Of a stretch of DNA of 64,000 nucleotides, positions 20,524-37,214 are shown in pieces. A model generated the notes under the pieces. The model ran no database searches. It worked only from the letters and a program-made list of their open reading frames with translations, and had not been told where the DNA came from. Position 1 is the first letter of the stretch. Each line of letters starts with the position of its first letter. Position numbers and translations under genes: made by a program. Source of the DNA: Vibrio atlanticus (GTDB lineage: Bacteria > Pseudomonadota > Gammaproteobacteria > Enterobacterales > Vibrionaceae); assembly GCF_024347315.1 (NCBI RefSeq), contig NZ_AP025460.1, forward strand, positions 2,976,001 to 3,040,000. Reading direction: 5' to 3'.

Positions 20524-20599
20524 TCCCCTTTAGTTCAGTTGGTAGAACGGCGGACTGTTAATCCGTATGTCGCAAGTTCAAGTCTTGCAAGGGGAGCCA
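20524..20599 (+). tRNA. tRNA-Asn (GTT)
   Basis: Acceptor TCCCCTT/AAGGGGA, anticodon loop CTGTTAA giving GTT, and encoded CCA. Confidence 0.97.
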
Positions 20600-20670
20600 T
20601 TTTCAAGAACTTCATTTTATATGAGGTTTTAAATTAGAGAGTTCACTCTCTAAAGCAAAGAATTTAGTGT

Positions 20671-20746
<76 letters not shown>

Positions 20747-20753
20747 TTCTTTT

Positions 20754-20829
20754 GCCTCGATAGCTCAGTCGGTAGAGCAGCGGATTGAAAATCCGCGTGT
20801 CGGTGGTTCGATTCCGCCTCGAGGCACCA
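20754..20829 (+). tRNA. tRNA-Phe (GAA), variant acceptor, second copy
   Basis: Identical to the gene at 20392, in the duplicated block. Confidence 0.97.
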
Positions 20830-20885
20830 TTATTTGCTTCTTAACAAATAGTGGTCTTTATAGACCTGATGTTGAGACAAGTAAT

Positions 20886-20961
20886 TCCCCTTTAGTTCAG
20901 TTGGTAGAACGGCGGACTGTTAATCCGTATGTCGCAAGTTCAAGTCTTGCAAGGGGAGCCA
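20886..20961 (+). tRNA. tRNA-Asn (GTT), second copy
   Basis: Identical to the gene at 20524. It is the last tRNA of cluster 1 and is followed by a terminator. Confidence 0.97.
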
Positions 20962-20970
20962 CATTCAAGA

Positions 20971-20999
20971 AAGCCAAGTCGAGAGACTTGGCTTTTTTT
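20971..20999 (+). terminator. Terminator of tRNA cluster 1
   Basis: AAGCCAAGTC and GACTTGGCTT form a 10-bp stem on a GAGA tetraloop, followed by a T run. Confidence 0.92.
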
Positions 21000-21279
21000 C
21001 GTTTGAATAAAAGTTAACGCCATTCAATAACACATCAGTTCAACATTAAATCTTGATCTTCGAGTAAATAGACTACATTCACCACCCTCAATAGAGTAAT
21101 TGCTCTTACCTCTGTTTATTCATTTGACAGCGAAAAATGTTCTTTTGGGGACTTTTTTTTCTTCGTAAATTTAATCTTCATCATGTTTTGATACCTTTCT
21201 GATACCTGCACTACACGACTTAGCTTAAGATTCGTGAATGATACACCATACTTATTATTAGATCGCTGCACGGGGAAAT
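21000..21279. other. Intergenic region upstream of the chemoreceptor
   Basis: AT-rich and non-coding. I see no convincing sigma-70 or flagellar sigma-28 promoter and no inverted repeat. The ribosome-binding site of the chemoreceptor gene (GGGGA) is at the right end. Confidence 0.5.
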
Positions 21280-22905
21280 ATGAAATTAAAAACGCAAGCT
21301 TATTTATTATCAGGCATCATTTTGATTGCCTTGCTCGCACTTACGGCTACAGGTTTATGGACCTTAAGAGTTGCTAGCAACATAGACAACAAAGCTCGCG
21401 TGACAGAGCTATTTAAAAGTGCATACAGCATTCTTACTGAAGTCGAAAAAATGGCTATTGATGGCACTCTAGAAGAACAACAAGCCAAACAGCTTGCCAC
21501 TCGCCTACTGCGCAACAATATCTATAAAGACAATGAATATGTATATGTTGCTGATGAAGATATGACTTTTGTCGCAACACCTTTAGATCCGCAACTACAC
21601 GGAACCAGCTTTAATGATTTTAAAGATGGCGATGGAAATAGCGTTGGCCAACTTATTCAGCGAGCACTTGGCAATAGAACAGGACAAATAGTCGAGTACA
21701 CCTGGACACAAAAACTCCCCGACGGAAGCATTGAGGAAAAACTGTCCATCGCAGAAAAAACACCTCATTGGGGTTGGGTTGTAGGTACAGGTATCGGCTT
21801 CAATGAAGTCAACGCAAGGTTTTGGTCAACAGCACAATGGCAACTGATTTTATGTTTAGCTATTGCTGGTGTCATTCTTTCAAGCTTGATTATCTCAATT
21901 AAACGTATGCTATCGCTACTTGGCGGTGAACCCAAAGACGTAAGAGAAGCAGTACAAGCTGTCGCAGAAGGAAAAATCCAAACATCGTTTGAGACTCAAG
22001 CTGAGCAAGGCAGTATCTATCACGCTGTACAACAAATGAGTCAATCACTGGCAGAGTTAGTATCAAACCTCAACTCTTCAATGCTAGCGTTAAGAGGCGA
22101 ATTACAGCGCGTGGAAGATCGTGCAGGTTCTATCGCTCAACTTACTGAAACTCAGCAACAATCAACTGAAATGATCGCAACAGCAATGACTGAGATGGCG
22201 TCTTCAGCAAATAATGTTGCCGATTCAGCTGGCGATACAGCTCGTAACACCGACGAGGCAGACAAACAAAGCCAACATACTCAGCTCCTAATCCACAACA
22301 CAGTAGATAATATTCAAGGCCTAGCTGGACAATTAGGTACAGCCAGTGAAGCTGTTGCTAACCTAGATAACGACGTAAACAATATTGTTAAGGTATTGGA
22401 CGTTATAGGCGATATTGCAGAGCAAACTAACCTGTTAGCACTTAACGCTGCTATTGAGGCTGCGCGAGCGGGTGAACAAGGTCGTGGATTTGCAGTAGTG
22501 GCGGATGAGGTACGTAATCTTGCTGGTCGAACGCAATCGAGCACCAAAGAGATTCAGTTAATGATCAATAATCTTCAAGAAGGTTCCCGTAACGCCATTC
22601 AAACAATGAATGTGTGTGCGGCAACGAGTGAAAGTACTGTAGCAGAGTCTCAGAATGCCTCTGAAGCGCTACAACAGATTGTGATTGCATTAGAGTCTAT
22701 ATCATCAATGAGCCATCAAATCGCAACAGCAGCCGCTGAACAGACCCAGGTAAGCGATGATATATCGAAGCGTATCAATATGATTGAAGAAAGTGGCAAC
22801 CAACTGAGCGATGTCGTAACGGAAAGCCATAACAGTACTCAAACTTTAGCTTCTCTTTCTAACGAATTAGAGACTTGGGTAAATAGGTTTGAAGTAAAAC
22901 ACTAA
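21280..22905 (+). CDS. Methyl-accepting chemotaxis protein with periplasmic Cache domain
   Basis: A 541-residue chemoreceptor. A first membrane helix (about residues 8-28) precedes a periplasmic single-Cache domain with [20 protein letters not shown] near 85 and [11 protein letters not shown] near 165. A second helix (about 187-206) leads into a HAMP-like segment and the cytoplasmic signalling hairpin, whose tip is [37 protein letters not shown] near 380. Single-Cache receptors often bind small carboxylates, but the ligand cannot be read from sequence. It is not in a chemotaxis operon; tRNA clusters lie on both sides. Confidence 0.93.
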   Translation: MKLKTQAYLLSGIILIALLALTATGLWTLRVASNIDNKARVTELFKSAYSILTEVEKMAIDGTLEEQQAKQLATRLLRNNIYKDNEYVYVADEDMTFVATPLDPQLHGTSFNDFKDGDGNSVGQLIQRALGNRTGQIVEYTWTQKLPDGSIEEKLSIAEKTPHWGWVVGTGIGFNEVNARFWSTAQWQLILCLAIAGVILSSLIISIKRMLSLLGGEPKDVREAVQAVAEGKIQTSFETQAEQGSIYHAVQQMSQSLAELVSNLNSSMLALRGELQRVEDRAGSIAQLTETQQQSTEMIATAMTEMASSANNVADSAGDTARNTDEADKQSQHTQLLIHNTVDNIQGLAGQLGTASEAVANLDNDVNNIVKVLDVIGDIAEQTNLLALNAAIEAARAGEQGRGFAVVADEVRNLAGRTQSSTKEIQLMINNLQEGSRNAIQTMNVCAATSESTVAESQNASEALQQIVIALESISSMSHQIATAAAEQTQVSDDISKRINMIEESGNQLSDVVTESHNSTQTLASLSNELETWVNRFEVKH

Positions 22906-22930
22906 ACTCTCGAGAAAAACCTTTAATATA

Positions 22931-22958
22931 AAAGCACGTTTTCATACGTGCTTTTTTT
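22931..22958 (+). terminator. Terminator after the chemoreceptor gene
   Basis: AAAGCACGT and ACGTGCTTT pair around a 6-base loop, followed by a T run. Confidence 0.88.
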
Positions 22959-23101
22959 ATTTCAGCGCTCATTCAAAGCAGTTAACCGTAGTTTTGCCAT
23001 CTTTTAAGGCATGCTAGACCTAGGTTTTTCTACCCAAACGAACAAAAACAACCCACTAAGTATAGAAAAACATCAAACAATACTTTTTTTGCAATTTAAT
23101 G

Positions 23102-23130
23102 TTGACCCAGAACGCGAAAACACGTTTAAT
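23102..23130 (+). promoter_or_regulatory. Promoter of tRNA cluster 2
   Basis: TTGACC (-35), a 17-base spacer and TTTAAT (-10), 10 bases before the first tRNA, matching the cluster 1 promoter. Confidence 0.7.
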
Positions 23131-23140
23131 ACACCTCGTC

Positions 23141-23216
23141 GCCCGGATAGCTCAGTCGGTAGAGCAGAGGATTGAAAATCCTCGTGTCGGTGGTTCGATT
23201 CCGCCTCCGGGCACCA
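23141..23216 (+). tRNA. tRNA-Phe (GAA)
   Basis: Same sequence type as the gene at 20159 (acceptor GCCCGGA), with encoded CCA. Confidence 0.97.
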
Positions 23217-23272
23217 CAATTTATTTGTTGGTGTCCTTGACAACAACAGTAAAGCACAAAGAAATATCATGT

Positions 23273-23348
<76 letters not shown>

Positions 23349-23372
23349 TTTCTTTAAAGCTTTAAGAATAAT

Positions 23373-23448
23373 TCCCCTTTAGTTCAGTTGGTAGAACGGC
23401 GGACTGTTAATCCGTATGTCGCAAGTTCAAGTCTTGCAAGGGGAGCCA
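23373..23448 (+). tRNA. tRNA-Asn (GTT)
   Basis: Identical to the cluster 1 Asn genes; CCA encoded. Confidence 0.97.
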
Positions 23449-23484
23449 AGTTAATCATTAAGCGTAAGCTTCTTGATACATGAT

Positions 23485-23560
<76 letters not shown>

Positions 23561-23589
23561 TTCTCTTGATTAGAGATAAAACAATCAAT

Positions 23590-23665
23590 TCCCCTTTAGT
23601 TCAGTTGGTAGAACGGCGGACTGTTAATCCGTATGTCGCAAGTTCAAGTCTTGCAAGGGGAGCCA
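23590..23665 (+). tRNA. tRNA-Asn (GTT)
   Basis: Identical to the other Asn copies. Last gene of cluster 2. Confidence 0.97.
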
Positions 23666-23672
23666 ATTAAAG

Positions 23673-23700
23673 AAAGCCGCATCATTGATGCGGCTTTTTT
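23673..23700 (+). terminator. Terminator of tRNA cluster 2
   Basis: AAAGCCGCATC and GATGCGGCTTT form an 11-bp stem with a 3-base loop, followed by T residues. Confidence 0.92.
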
Positions 23701-23941
23701 GCATCTAAAGATCCTAGCGTGCCTCCATCTCCCTCACCTTTCTAATCGCTCATTCAGTACAGAAACTCTCAGTCTTAATTTTCTTGTCAAACAATTAGGC
23801 TTTACTCTTTTGATTTAGCTTTAATCACCCAACGACATGTCGAAACCTTTCTAGCGAGCTTGCTACTTGTGTTATCTAAGAGTGAACCAAATAAGCGCCA
23901 GAATCGCTCTGTTGATGACTTAACCTGGGTGATATACAGTT

Positions 23942-24337
23942 TCACTCTTTATCGAAACTATCCACTATAATAGCCCCCATAGACGCGGGCATTGATATAA
24001 CAATGACACGTTTAAACGAGACTATTGGATCACTTAATAGAGGCAACTTATCCAAACATGTCAGTACCAAAGCAACTACCAACGCCGTCATAGCATAAGC
24101 AATAACAATTCTGAAAATAAACACCGGCATGCGTGCAACAACATTTTTTTGAAAGACACTTTCATAAGTATAAAAGCCTAGGAACACAGCTGATAATAAA
24201 AATAGCAGCAACAGATTAGCAGTAGGCAAAGTCTCCCCTAACTTCCAGGCTTCTTCGGAAAAAGAAATCGGTACAGCCAAAGCAAAAGATCCTACAAAAA
24301 TCTGACTGGCATCTTCAAAGTTAAAGCTTAATTTCAT
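23942..24337 (-). CDS. Orphan integral membrane protein, DUF2391-like
   Basis: A 131-residue protein with about four hydrophobic helices. The N-terminal part reads SFALAVPISFSEEAWKLGE, resembling the conserved start of DUF2391/TIGR02587-type membrane proteins; I recall this family only moderately well. Function is unknown. ATG 24337 has a GGGGCG about six bases upstream. An in-frame ATG at 24349 would add four residues. It stands alone between a tRNA cluster and the rRNA operons, next to 1 kb without genes. Confidence 0.55.
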   Translation of the reverse strand: MKLSFNFEDASQIFVGSFALAVPISFSEEAWKLGETLPTANLLLLFLLSAVFLGFYTYESVFQKNVVARMPVFIFRIVIAYAMTALVVALVLTCLDKLPLLSDPIVSFKRVIVISMPASMGAIIVDSFDKE

Positions 24338-24349
24338 AGTTCGCCCCAT

Positions 24350-25340
24350 TAGCTTTTAAGACTTTATCTATTTGTAAAAATAATCACTAAAATACCACCC
24401 GATGATCTTTTTTTGAGTCTATTCTTACCAAGTGAACAATAATGCCCTTCTAGCTTCATATTAGTCGCAATAGCCAAAACATAGCTTGAACTAACCAGCA
24501 AGAAATCAATATGTTCAGAGTATAGTGGTCAACATAACTAATTCATATCGAGTCAACAAACACATCAGAGTAGAAAAGAGACTGGTAAACATCTCCTAAG
24601 ATACCTGAACCTAGAGCCAGAGAGTCTCGCTCTGATTGGATGATAAATATCACTGCACGAATACGAAGAATTCTCTATTTCTTAGCATATGTATCCCACT
24701 GGCACCAATTTGGGCCCTTAATCTAGCGACTCTCTCCTTCAACCTGAAATATAGTCCACTTCCCCTTTGAGATACTTTTCAAACAGGGTGCTCAATACAA
24801 TTAAGAGTGGTTTAAGCTTAATGCATAACAAGAGGATGAAGTCACCTCATTAAGGGCTATAGCGCTCTTAGCAGAAATATCCATGATCGATTCCTAATGA
24901 CACATCAGAAGTACCCTCTAGATTCACAGATAAAAACAGAAGTCAGGTATCGTAGACGAAGGGCTGTTAACTAATACTAAAGTGCACTCGCTTGATAAAG
25001 CAAACATCTGCAAACGCAGGGCACATAGGATGAGTTGTAAGGCTTATATAACTTCGATATTGAATCGAGACAGCTGAGTCAGAACAGTCTCATTAACCTG
25101 ACTTACAACGTCGCATGGCTTGAGTATTTGAGTGCTAAGCTTAAGCTATATGCGTTTGTGAAACGCATGCTCGTTCCAAATAACAACTGGTGTAGAAAAT
25201 ACAAATAAAAAGACTTTAATCGTAGAGTTAGACTTTCTAATAAATAATAGAATAATGGGACACGTTAACTAGGAGTCATGGGTTACGCGCAAACCTTGTG
25301 TAAAAGTCATTCAATGGAAGGGCGAACACTATAATTTAGA
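24350..25340. other. About 1 kb without a recognisable gene
   Basis: AT-rich sequence with frequent stops in all frames. I see no tRNA, no inverted repeat of transposon type, no attC-like site that I would defend, and no extended protein similarity. It could be decayed coding sequence or an unannotated RNA region. Confidence 0.5.
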
Positions 25341-25343
25341 TGC

Positions 25344-25370
25344 AAAAAGCCCCGCGATTTCTAGCGAGAC
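25344..25370 (-). terminator. Distal terminator of the tRNA-Asp repeat unit
   Basis: On the minus strand GTCTCGC pairs with GCGGGGC (two G-T pairs) over an 8-base loop, and a run of five T follows. It lies after the tRNA 3'-end copy. Confidence 0.7.
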
Positions 25371-25380
25371 TTATTATAAA

Positions 25381-25420
25381 TGGTGGAGTGCTTGGGGTCG
25401 CAGGCGACCGGGACTCGTTG
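25381..25420 (-). repeat. Partial copy of the tRNA-Asp 3' end
   Basis: On the minus strand the sequence carries CGAGTCCCG and then ACTCCACCA. These are the T-arm and the acceptor-CCA end of the tRNA-Asp gene lying 108 bases away. The two pieces are separated by a 19-base insert that contains a GGTCGC/GCGACC inverted repeat. It cannot fold into a full tRNA. Confidence 0.65.
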
Positions 25421-25454
25421 CTCGAAGACAAAATTATCGTATCCAGAAACGACG

Positions 25455-25480
25455 AAAGCCTAGTCATAAGACTAGGCTTT
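25455..25480 (-). terminator. Proximal terminator after tRNA-Asp (end of rRNA operon 1)
   Basis: AAAGCCTAGTC and GACTAGGCTTT form an 11-bp stem with a 4-base loop just after the tRNA-Asp CCA end. The T tract is short and is followed by CGTCGTTT. Confidence 0.75.
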
Positions 25481-25488
25481 CTAATAAG

Positions 25489-25565
25489 TGGCGGAGTGGA
25501 CGGGACTCGAACCCGCGACCCCCGGCGTGACAGGCCGGTATTCTAACCAACTGAACTACCACTCC
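25489..25565 (-). tRNA. tRNA-Asp (GTC)
   Basis: A 77-base cloverleaf on the minus strand with encoded CCA. The loop CTGTCAC gives anticodon GTC. Last gene of rRNA operon 1. Confidence 0.97.
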
Positions 25566-25593
25566 GCAGTGTCTATTCAGCATAATGCAATTT

Positions 25594-25713
25594 AAGCCTG
25601 ACGATGTCCTACTCTCACATGGGGAAGCCCCACACTACCATCGGCGCTATTGTGTTTCACTTCTGAGTTCGGCATGGAATCAGGTGGGTCCACAATGCTA
25701 TGGTCGTCAAACA
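25594..25713 (-). rRNA. rrf: 5S rRNA, distal divergent copy
   Basis: Full-length 5S rRNA, nearly identical to the other two in the window except in the terminal helix. There G-C is replaced by A-U and C-G by U-G, so pairing is kept. It lies after tRNA-Thr in operon 1. Ends are approximate. Confidence 0.92.
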
Positions 25714-25753
25714 AATTCTGTTGTTAACTTGATGAATCAAATCAACTAAATAG

Positions 25754-25830
25754 TGGTGCTGATACCCAGACTCGAACTGGGGACCTCACCCTTACCAAGG
25801 GTGCGCTCTACCGGGCTGAGCTATATCAGC
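25754..25830 (-). tRNA. tRNA-Thr (GGT)
   Basis: A 77-base cloverleaf on the minus strand with encoded CCA. The loop TTGGTAA gives anticodon GGT. It lies between the two 5S genes of operon 1. Confidence 0.96.
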
Positions 25831-25867
25831 AGTTCTAGAACCGTTTAAAAACGACTCTAAAAATTTA

Positions 25868-25987
25868 AAGCCTGGCGATGTCCTACTCTCACATGGGGAA
25901 GCCCCACACTACCATCGGCGCTATTGTGTTTCACTTCTGAGTTCGGCATGGAATCAGGTGGGTCCACAATGCTATGGTCGCCAAGCA
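25868..25987 (-). rRNA. rrf: 5S rRNA, proximal copy of operon 1
   Basis: Standard 5S sequence (about 120 bases) with the CCGAACTCAGAAGTGAAAC core, directly after the 23S gene. Confidence 0.96.
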
Positions 25988-26116
25988 AATTTTGCTTTTA
26001 CTTCCAGTTTTAAAAACTGAAGGCAAAATAATCTGGAAAACTGATTTAAAAGTCTCTTCAAACTCATTCAAGCGTTTGGTCTTTCTATTGAGTCCACAAA
26101 ACCCCTTGGGTGTTGT

Positions 26117-29009
<2,893 letters not shown>

Positions 29010-29257
29010 ATACAACCCGAAAGGGTCTTAGTGTATGGCAACTAACCAAGGTTTTTGGTTGTCATCAAGAAGGGTTAATTCTTGATAACTGTTTGCCGGA
29101 CTCAATTGTGAATCAAATAAATTTGATTCGAATACAAGACACTTGAATGTGTTTGTTGTGTTTATACCGTTCTTATTAAATAAGAGCAGATAAACATTGA
29201 GAACTTTTAAATTTGATTGAATTACTCGTAAGTAATCAATCAGTCAGCTTTCCAAAT

Positions 29258-29268
29258 TGTTAAAGAGC
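29258..29268 (-). promoter_or_regulatory. boxA antitermination element, spacer of operon 1
   Basis: GCTCTTTAACA on the minus strand matches the rRNA boxA bound by NusB/S10. Confidence 0.75.
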
Positions 29269-29335
29269 TTGCTTTCGTTAGCAATAAAGCTTTCGAAACC
29301 ATTTTTAAATATTTTCAGATAAAAACACTTAAAGA

Positions 29336-29411
29336 TGGTGGAGCTATGCGGGATCGAACCGCAGACCTCCTGCGTGCAAGGCAGGCGCTCTCCCAGCTGA
29401 GCTATAGCCCC
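29336..29411 (-). tRNA. tRNA-Ala (TGC)
   Basis: A 76-base cloverleaf with encoded CCA in the rRNA spacer; anticodon TGC. Confidence 0.98.
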
Positions 29412-29432
29412 ATCTTTGTTTCTAATCGATAT

Positions 29433-29509
29433 TGGTGGGTCTGAGTGGACTCGAACCACCGACCTCCCGCTTATCAGGCGAGCGCTCTAACCAGCTGAGC
29501 TACAGACCC
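29433..29509 (-). tRNA. tRNA-Ile (GAT)
   Basis: A 77-base cloverleaf with encoded CCA, next to tRNA-Ala in the usual 16S-Ile-Ala-23S order; anticodon GAT. Confidence 0.98.
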
Positions 29510-29576
29510 AATATCGTCTCTTTTACTTTCTAAACCTAATCAATCTGTGTGGACACTCATCGTAAATATCTTCGTA

Positions 29577-31131
<1,555 letters not shown>

Positions 31132-31393
31132 AAGATTTTGTGACTCAACGAATACTGACTTCAAAACTAATATTTACCGAAGTAAACATGTAATTCTAAA
31201 GCTATTACCATTCCAACAGAATGGTAATGAATTGACTGTGCCGAATAACTACAAGTAGTTAAACGTATTGGTCACTCAGTTCATTGAAATCAAGTTTGTT
31301 ACCGAAGTAACTGCTATTACGCTCTTTCGAAAAAGAACCAATAACGTTTTGATATTCATCAACGAGTGCCCACACAGATTGATAGGTTTAAAT

Positions 31394-31405
31394 TGTTAAA
31401 GAGCG
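31394..31405 (-). promoter_or_regulatory. boxA, leader of operon 1
   Basis: CGCTCTTTAACA on the minus strand, downstream of the promoter and upstream of 16S. Confidence 0.75.
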
Positions 31406-31458
31406 TGTTCTCTAAAAAGAGAACGCTTTCAGTGCCTTAGCACTTAAGCAGGACGCGT

Positions 31459-31486
31459 ATAATACGCTTTCCACTTTGAAAGTCAA
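31459..31486 (-). promoter_or_regulatory. rRNA promoter of operon 1
   Basis: On the minus strand TTGACT, a 16-base spacer and TATTAT, then a GC-rich discriminator (ACGCGTCC) typical of stringently controlled promoters. Confidence 0.8.
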
Positions 31487-31587
31487 CATAAAACTCTAAG
31501 AAAACTTAGAACTCTATGGTGACTTGTCTATTAAATAGACAAAGTCGAGCTTTTGTCTTCACTTTTAAAAAAGTGAAAATAAATTTA

Positions 31588-31707
31588 AAGCCTGGCGATG
31601 TCCTACTCTCACATGGGGAAGCCCCACACTACCATCGGCGCTATTGTGTTTCACTTCTGAGTTCGGCATGGAATCAGGTGGGTCCACAATGCTATGGTCG
31701 CCAAGCA
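31588..31707 (-). rRNA. rrf: 5S rRNA, operon 2
   Basis: Same sequence as the proximal 5S of operon 1. It is the only 5S of operon 2. Confidence 0.96.
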
Positions 31708-31798
31708 AATTTTAAAATTCGGAAAGCTGTTAAATTCTCATCAAACTCATTCAAGCGTTTGGTATTTCTTTGAGTCCACAAAACCCCTTGGGTGTTGT

Positions 31799-34691
<2,893 letters not shown>

Positions 34692-35045
34692 ATACAACCC
34701 GAAAGGGTCTTAGCGTATGGCAACTAACCAAGGTTTTTGGTTGTCATCAAGAAGGGTTAATTCCTGATAACTGTTTGCCGGACTCAATTGTGAATCAAAT
34801 AAATTTGATTCGAATACAAGACACTTGAATGTGTTTGTTGTGTTTATCTAATGAAAGATAAACATTGAGAACTTTTAAATTTGATTGAATTACTCGTAAG
34901 TAAATCAATCAGTCAGCTTTCCAAATTGTTAAAGAGCATAAAGCAAAAAGCTTTAATCAATAACTTACGTTATTAATTAAAGCTCTGGCTTTAACTAAAT
35001 CTAAACCATCAATCTGTGTGGACACTCATCGTAAGTATCTTCGTA
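34692..35045 (-). other. 16S-23S spacer of operon 2, no tRNA
   Basis: The spacer is 354 bases. It shares the boxA (34927-34937) and the 23S-side processing sequence with operon 1, but tRNA-Ile and tRNA-Ala are replaced by a short AT-rich stretch. Confidence 0.9.
34927..34937 (-). promoter_or_regulatory. boxA element, spacer of operon 2
   Basis: GCTCTTTAACA on the minus strand. Confidence 0.75.
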
Positions 35046-36600
<1,555 letters not shown>

Positions 36601-36866
36601 AAGATTTTGTGACTCAACGAATACTGACTTCAAAACTAATATTCATTCGCTCTTTCGAAAAAGATTGATGAACATGTAATTCTAAAGCTATTACCATTCC
36701 AACAGAATGATAATGAATTGACTGTGCCGAATAACTACAAGTAGTTAAACGTATTGGTCACTCAGTTCATTGAAATCAATTTTGATTCCGAAGAATCTGT
36801 TTTATCTAACGATAAAACGTTTTGATATTCATCAACGAGTGCCCACACAGATTGATAGGTTTAAAT

Positions 36867-36877
36867 TGTTAAAGAGC
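36867..36877 (-). promoter_or_regulatory. boxA, leader of operon 2
   Basis: GCTCTTTAACA on the minus strand, between promoter P2 and 16S. Confidence 0.75.
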
Positions 36878-36918
36878 TTCTCTTCGTTGTGACTTATATC
36901 ACTTCGGAAGAGGCGGCC

Positions 36919-36946
36919 ATTCTAGCGCCTTAATTCTTGGTGTCAA
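36919..36946 (-). promoter_or_regulatory. rRNA promoter P2 of operon 2
   Basis: Minus strand TTGACA, 16-base spacer, TAGAAT, then the GC-rich discriminator GGCCGCC. Confidence 0.82.
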
Positions 36947-37067
36947 ACACTTATTGGGAATTAATTTCTACTTTTTAAAAGTAGGAGCGTTTAAACGCTT
37001 CAAGCTAGTTGCCTTACCAACATTCTGCGCTGAAGCCTTATGGCGTCTACCGTGTCAGTGAGGCGGC

Positions 37068-37095
37068 ATTATAGAGACGCAGCTTTTATTGGCAA
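37068..37095 (-). promoter_or_regulatory. rRNA promoter P1 of operon 2
   Basis: Minus strand TTGCCA, 16-base spacer, TATAAT, then GCCGCC. Located 149 bases upstream of P2. Confidence 0.8.
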
Positions 37096-37214
37096 GCATT
37101 AAATGCGTTTTTTATTAAAAAAAGAGGTTAAGTGAAGACATTTCAACCAAGGGCTTATTTATACAACTTTCAACCCAAGTTTCGAACAAACTACCCACAA
37201 CAGCCTGTGGATAA

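Larger units (their letters stand above)
29010..29576 (-). other. 16S-23S spacer of operon 1 with tRNA-Ile and tRNA-Ala
   Basis: The spacer is 567 bases and holds tRNA-Ile and tRNA-Ala. A boxA-like GCTCTTTAACA (minus strand, 29258-29268) lies between tRNA-Ala and the 23S gene. AT-rich processing stems flank the 23S gene. Confidence 0.85.
31132..31587 (-). other. Leader and promoter region of rRNA operon 1
   Basis: 456 bases between the 5S of operon 2 and the 16S of operon 1. It holds the promoter at 31459-31486 and a boxA at 31394-31405. Two AT-rich inverted repeats near 31529-31580 lack the GC stem and T run of a good terminator. There is no gene. Confidence 0.8.
36601..37214 (-). other. 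Leader and tandem promoter region of rRNA operon 2
   Basis: 614 bases between 16S and the HD-GYP gene. It holds two rRNA promoters (36919-36946 and 37068-37095), a boxA at 36867-36877, and short AT-rich inverted repeats between the promoters. No coding sequence. Confidence 0.85.

Noticed and set aside
24700..24900. A resemblance of TAATGCATAACAAGAGG to integron attC (VCR) core sites
   Set aside because: No paired core sites, no conserved inner structure and no cassette ORF around it.
25340..25546. A 68-codon frame on the plus strand near tRNA-Asp
   Set aside because: It runs through two terminators and the tRNA-Asp gene; the end reading GVDGTRTRDPRRDRPVF is a typical false protein made from a tRNA.
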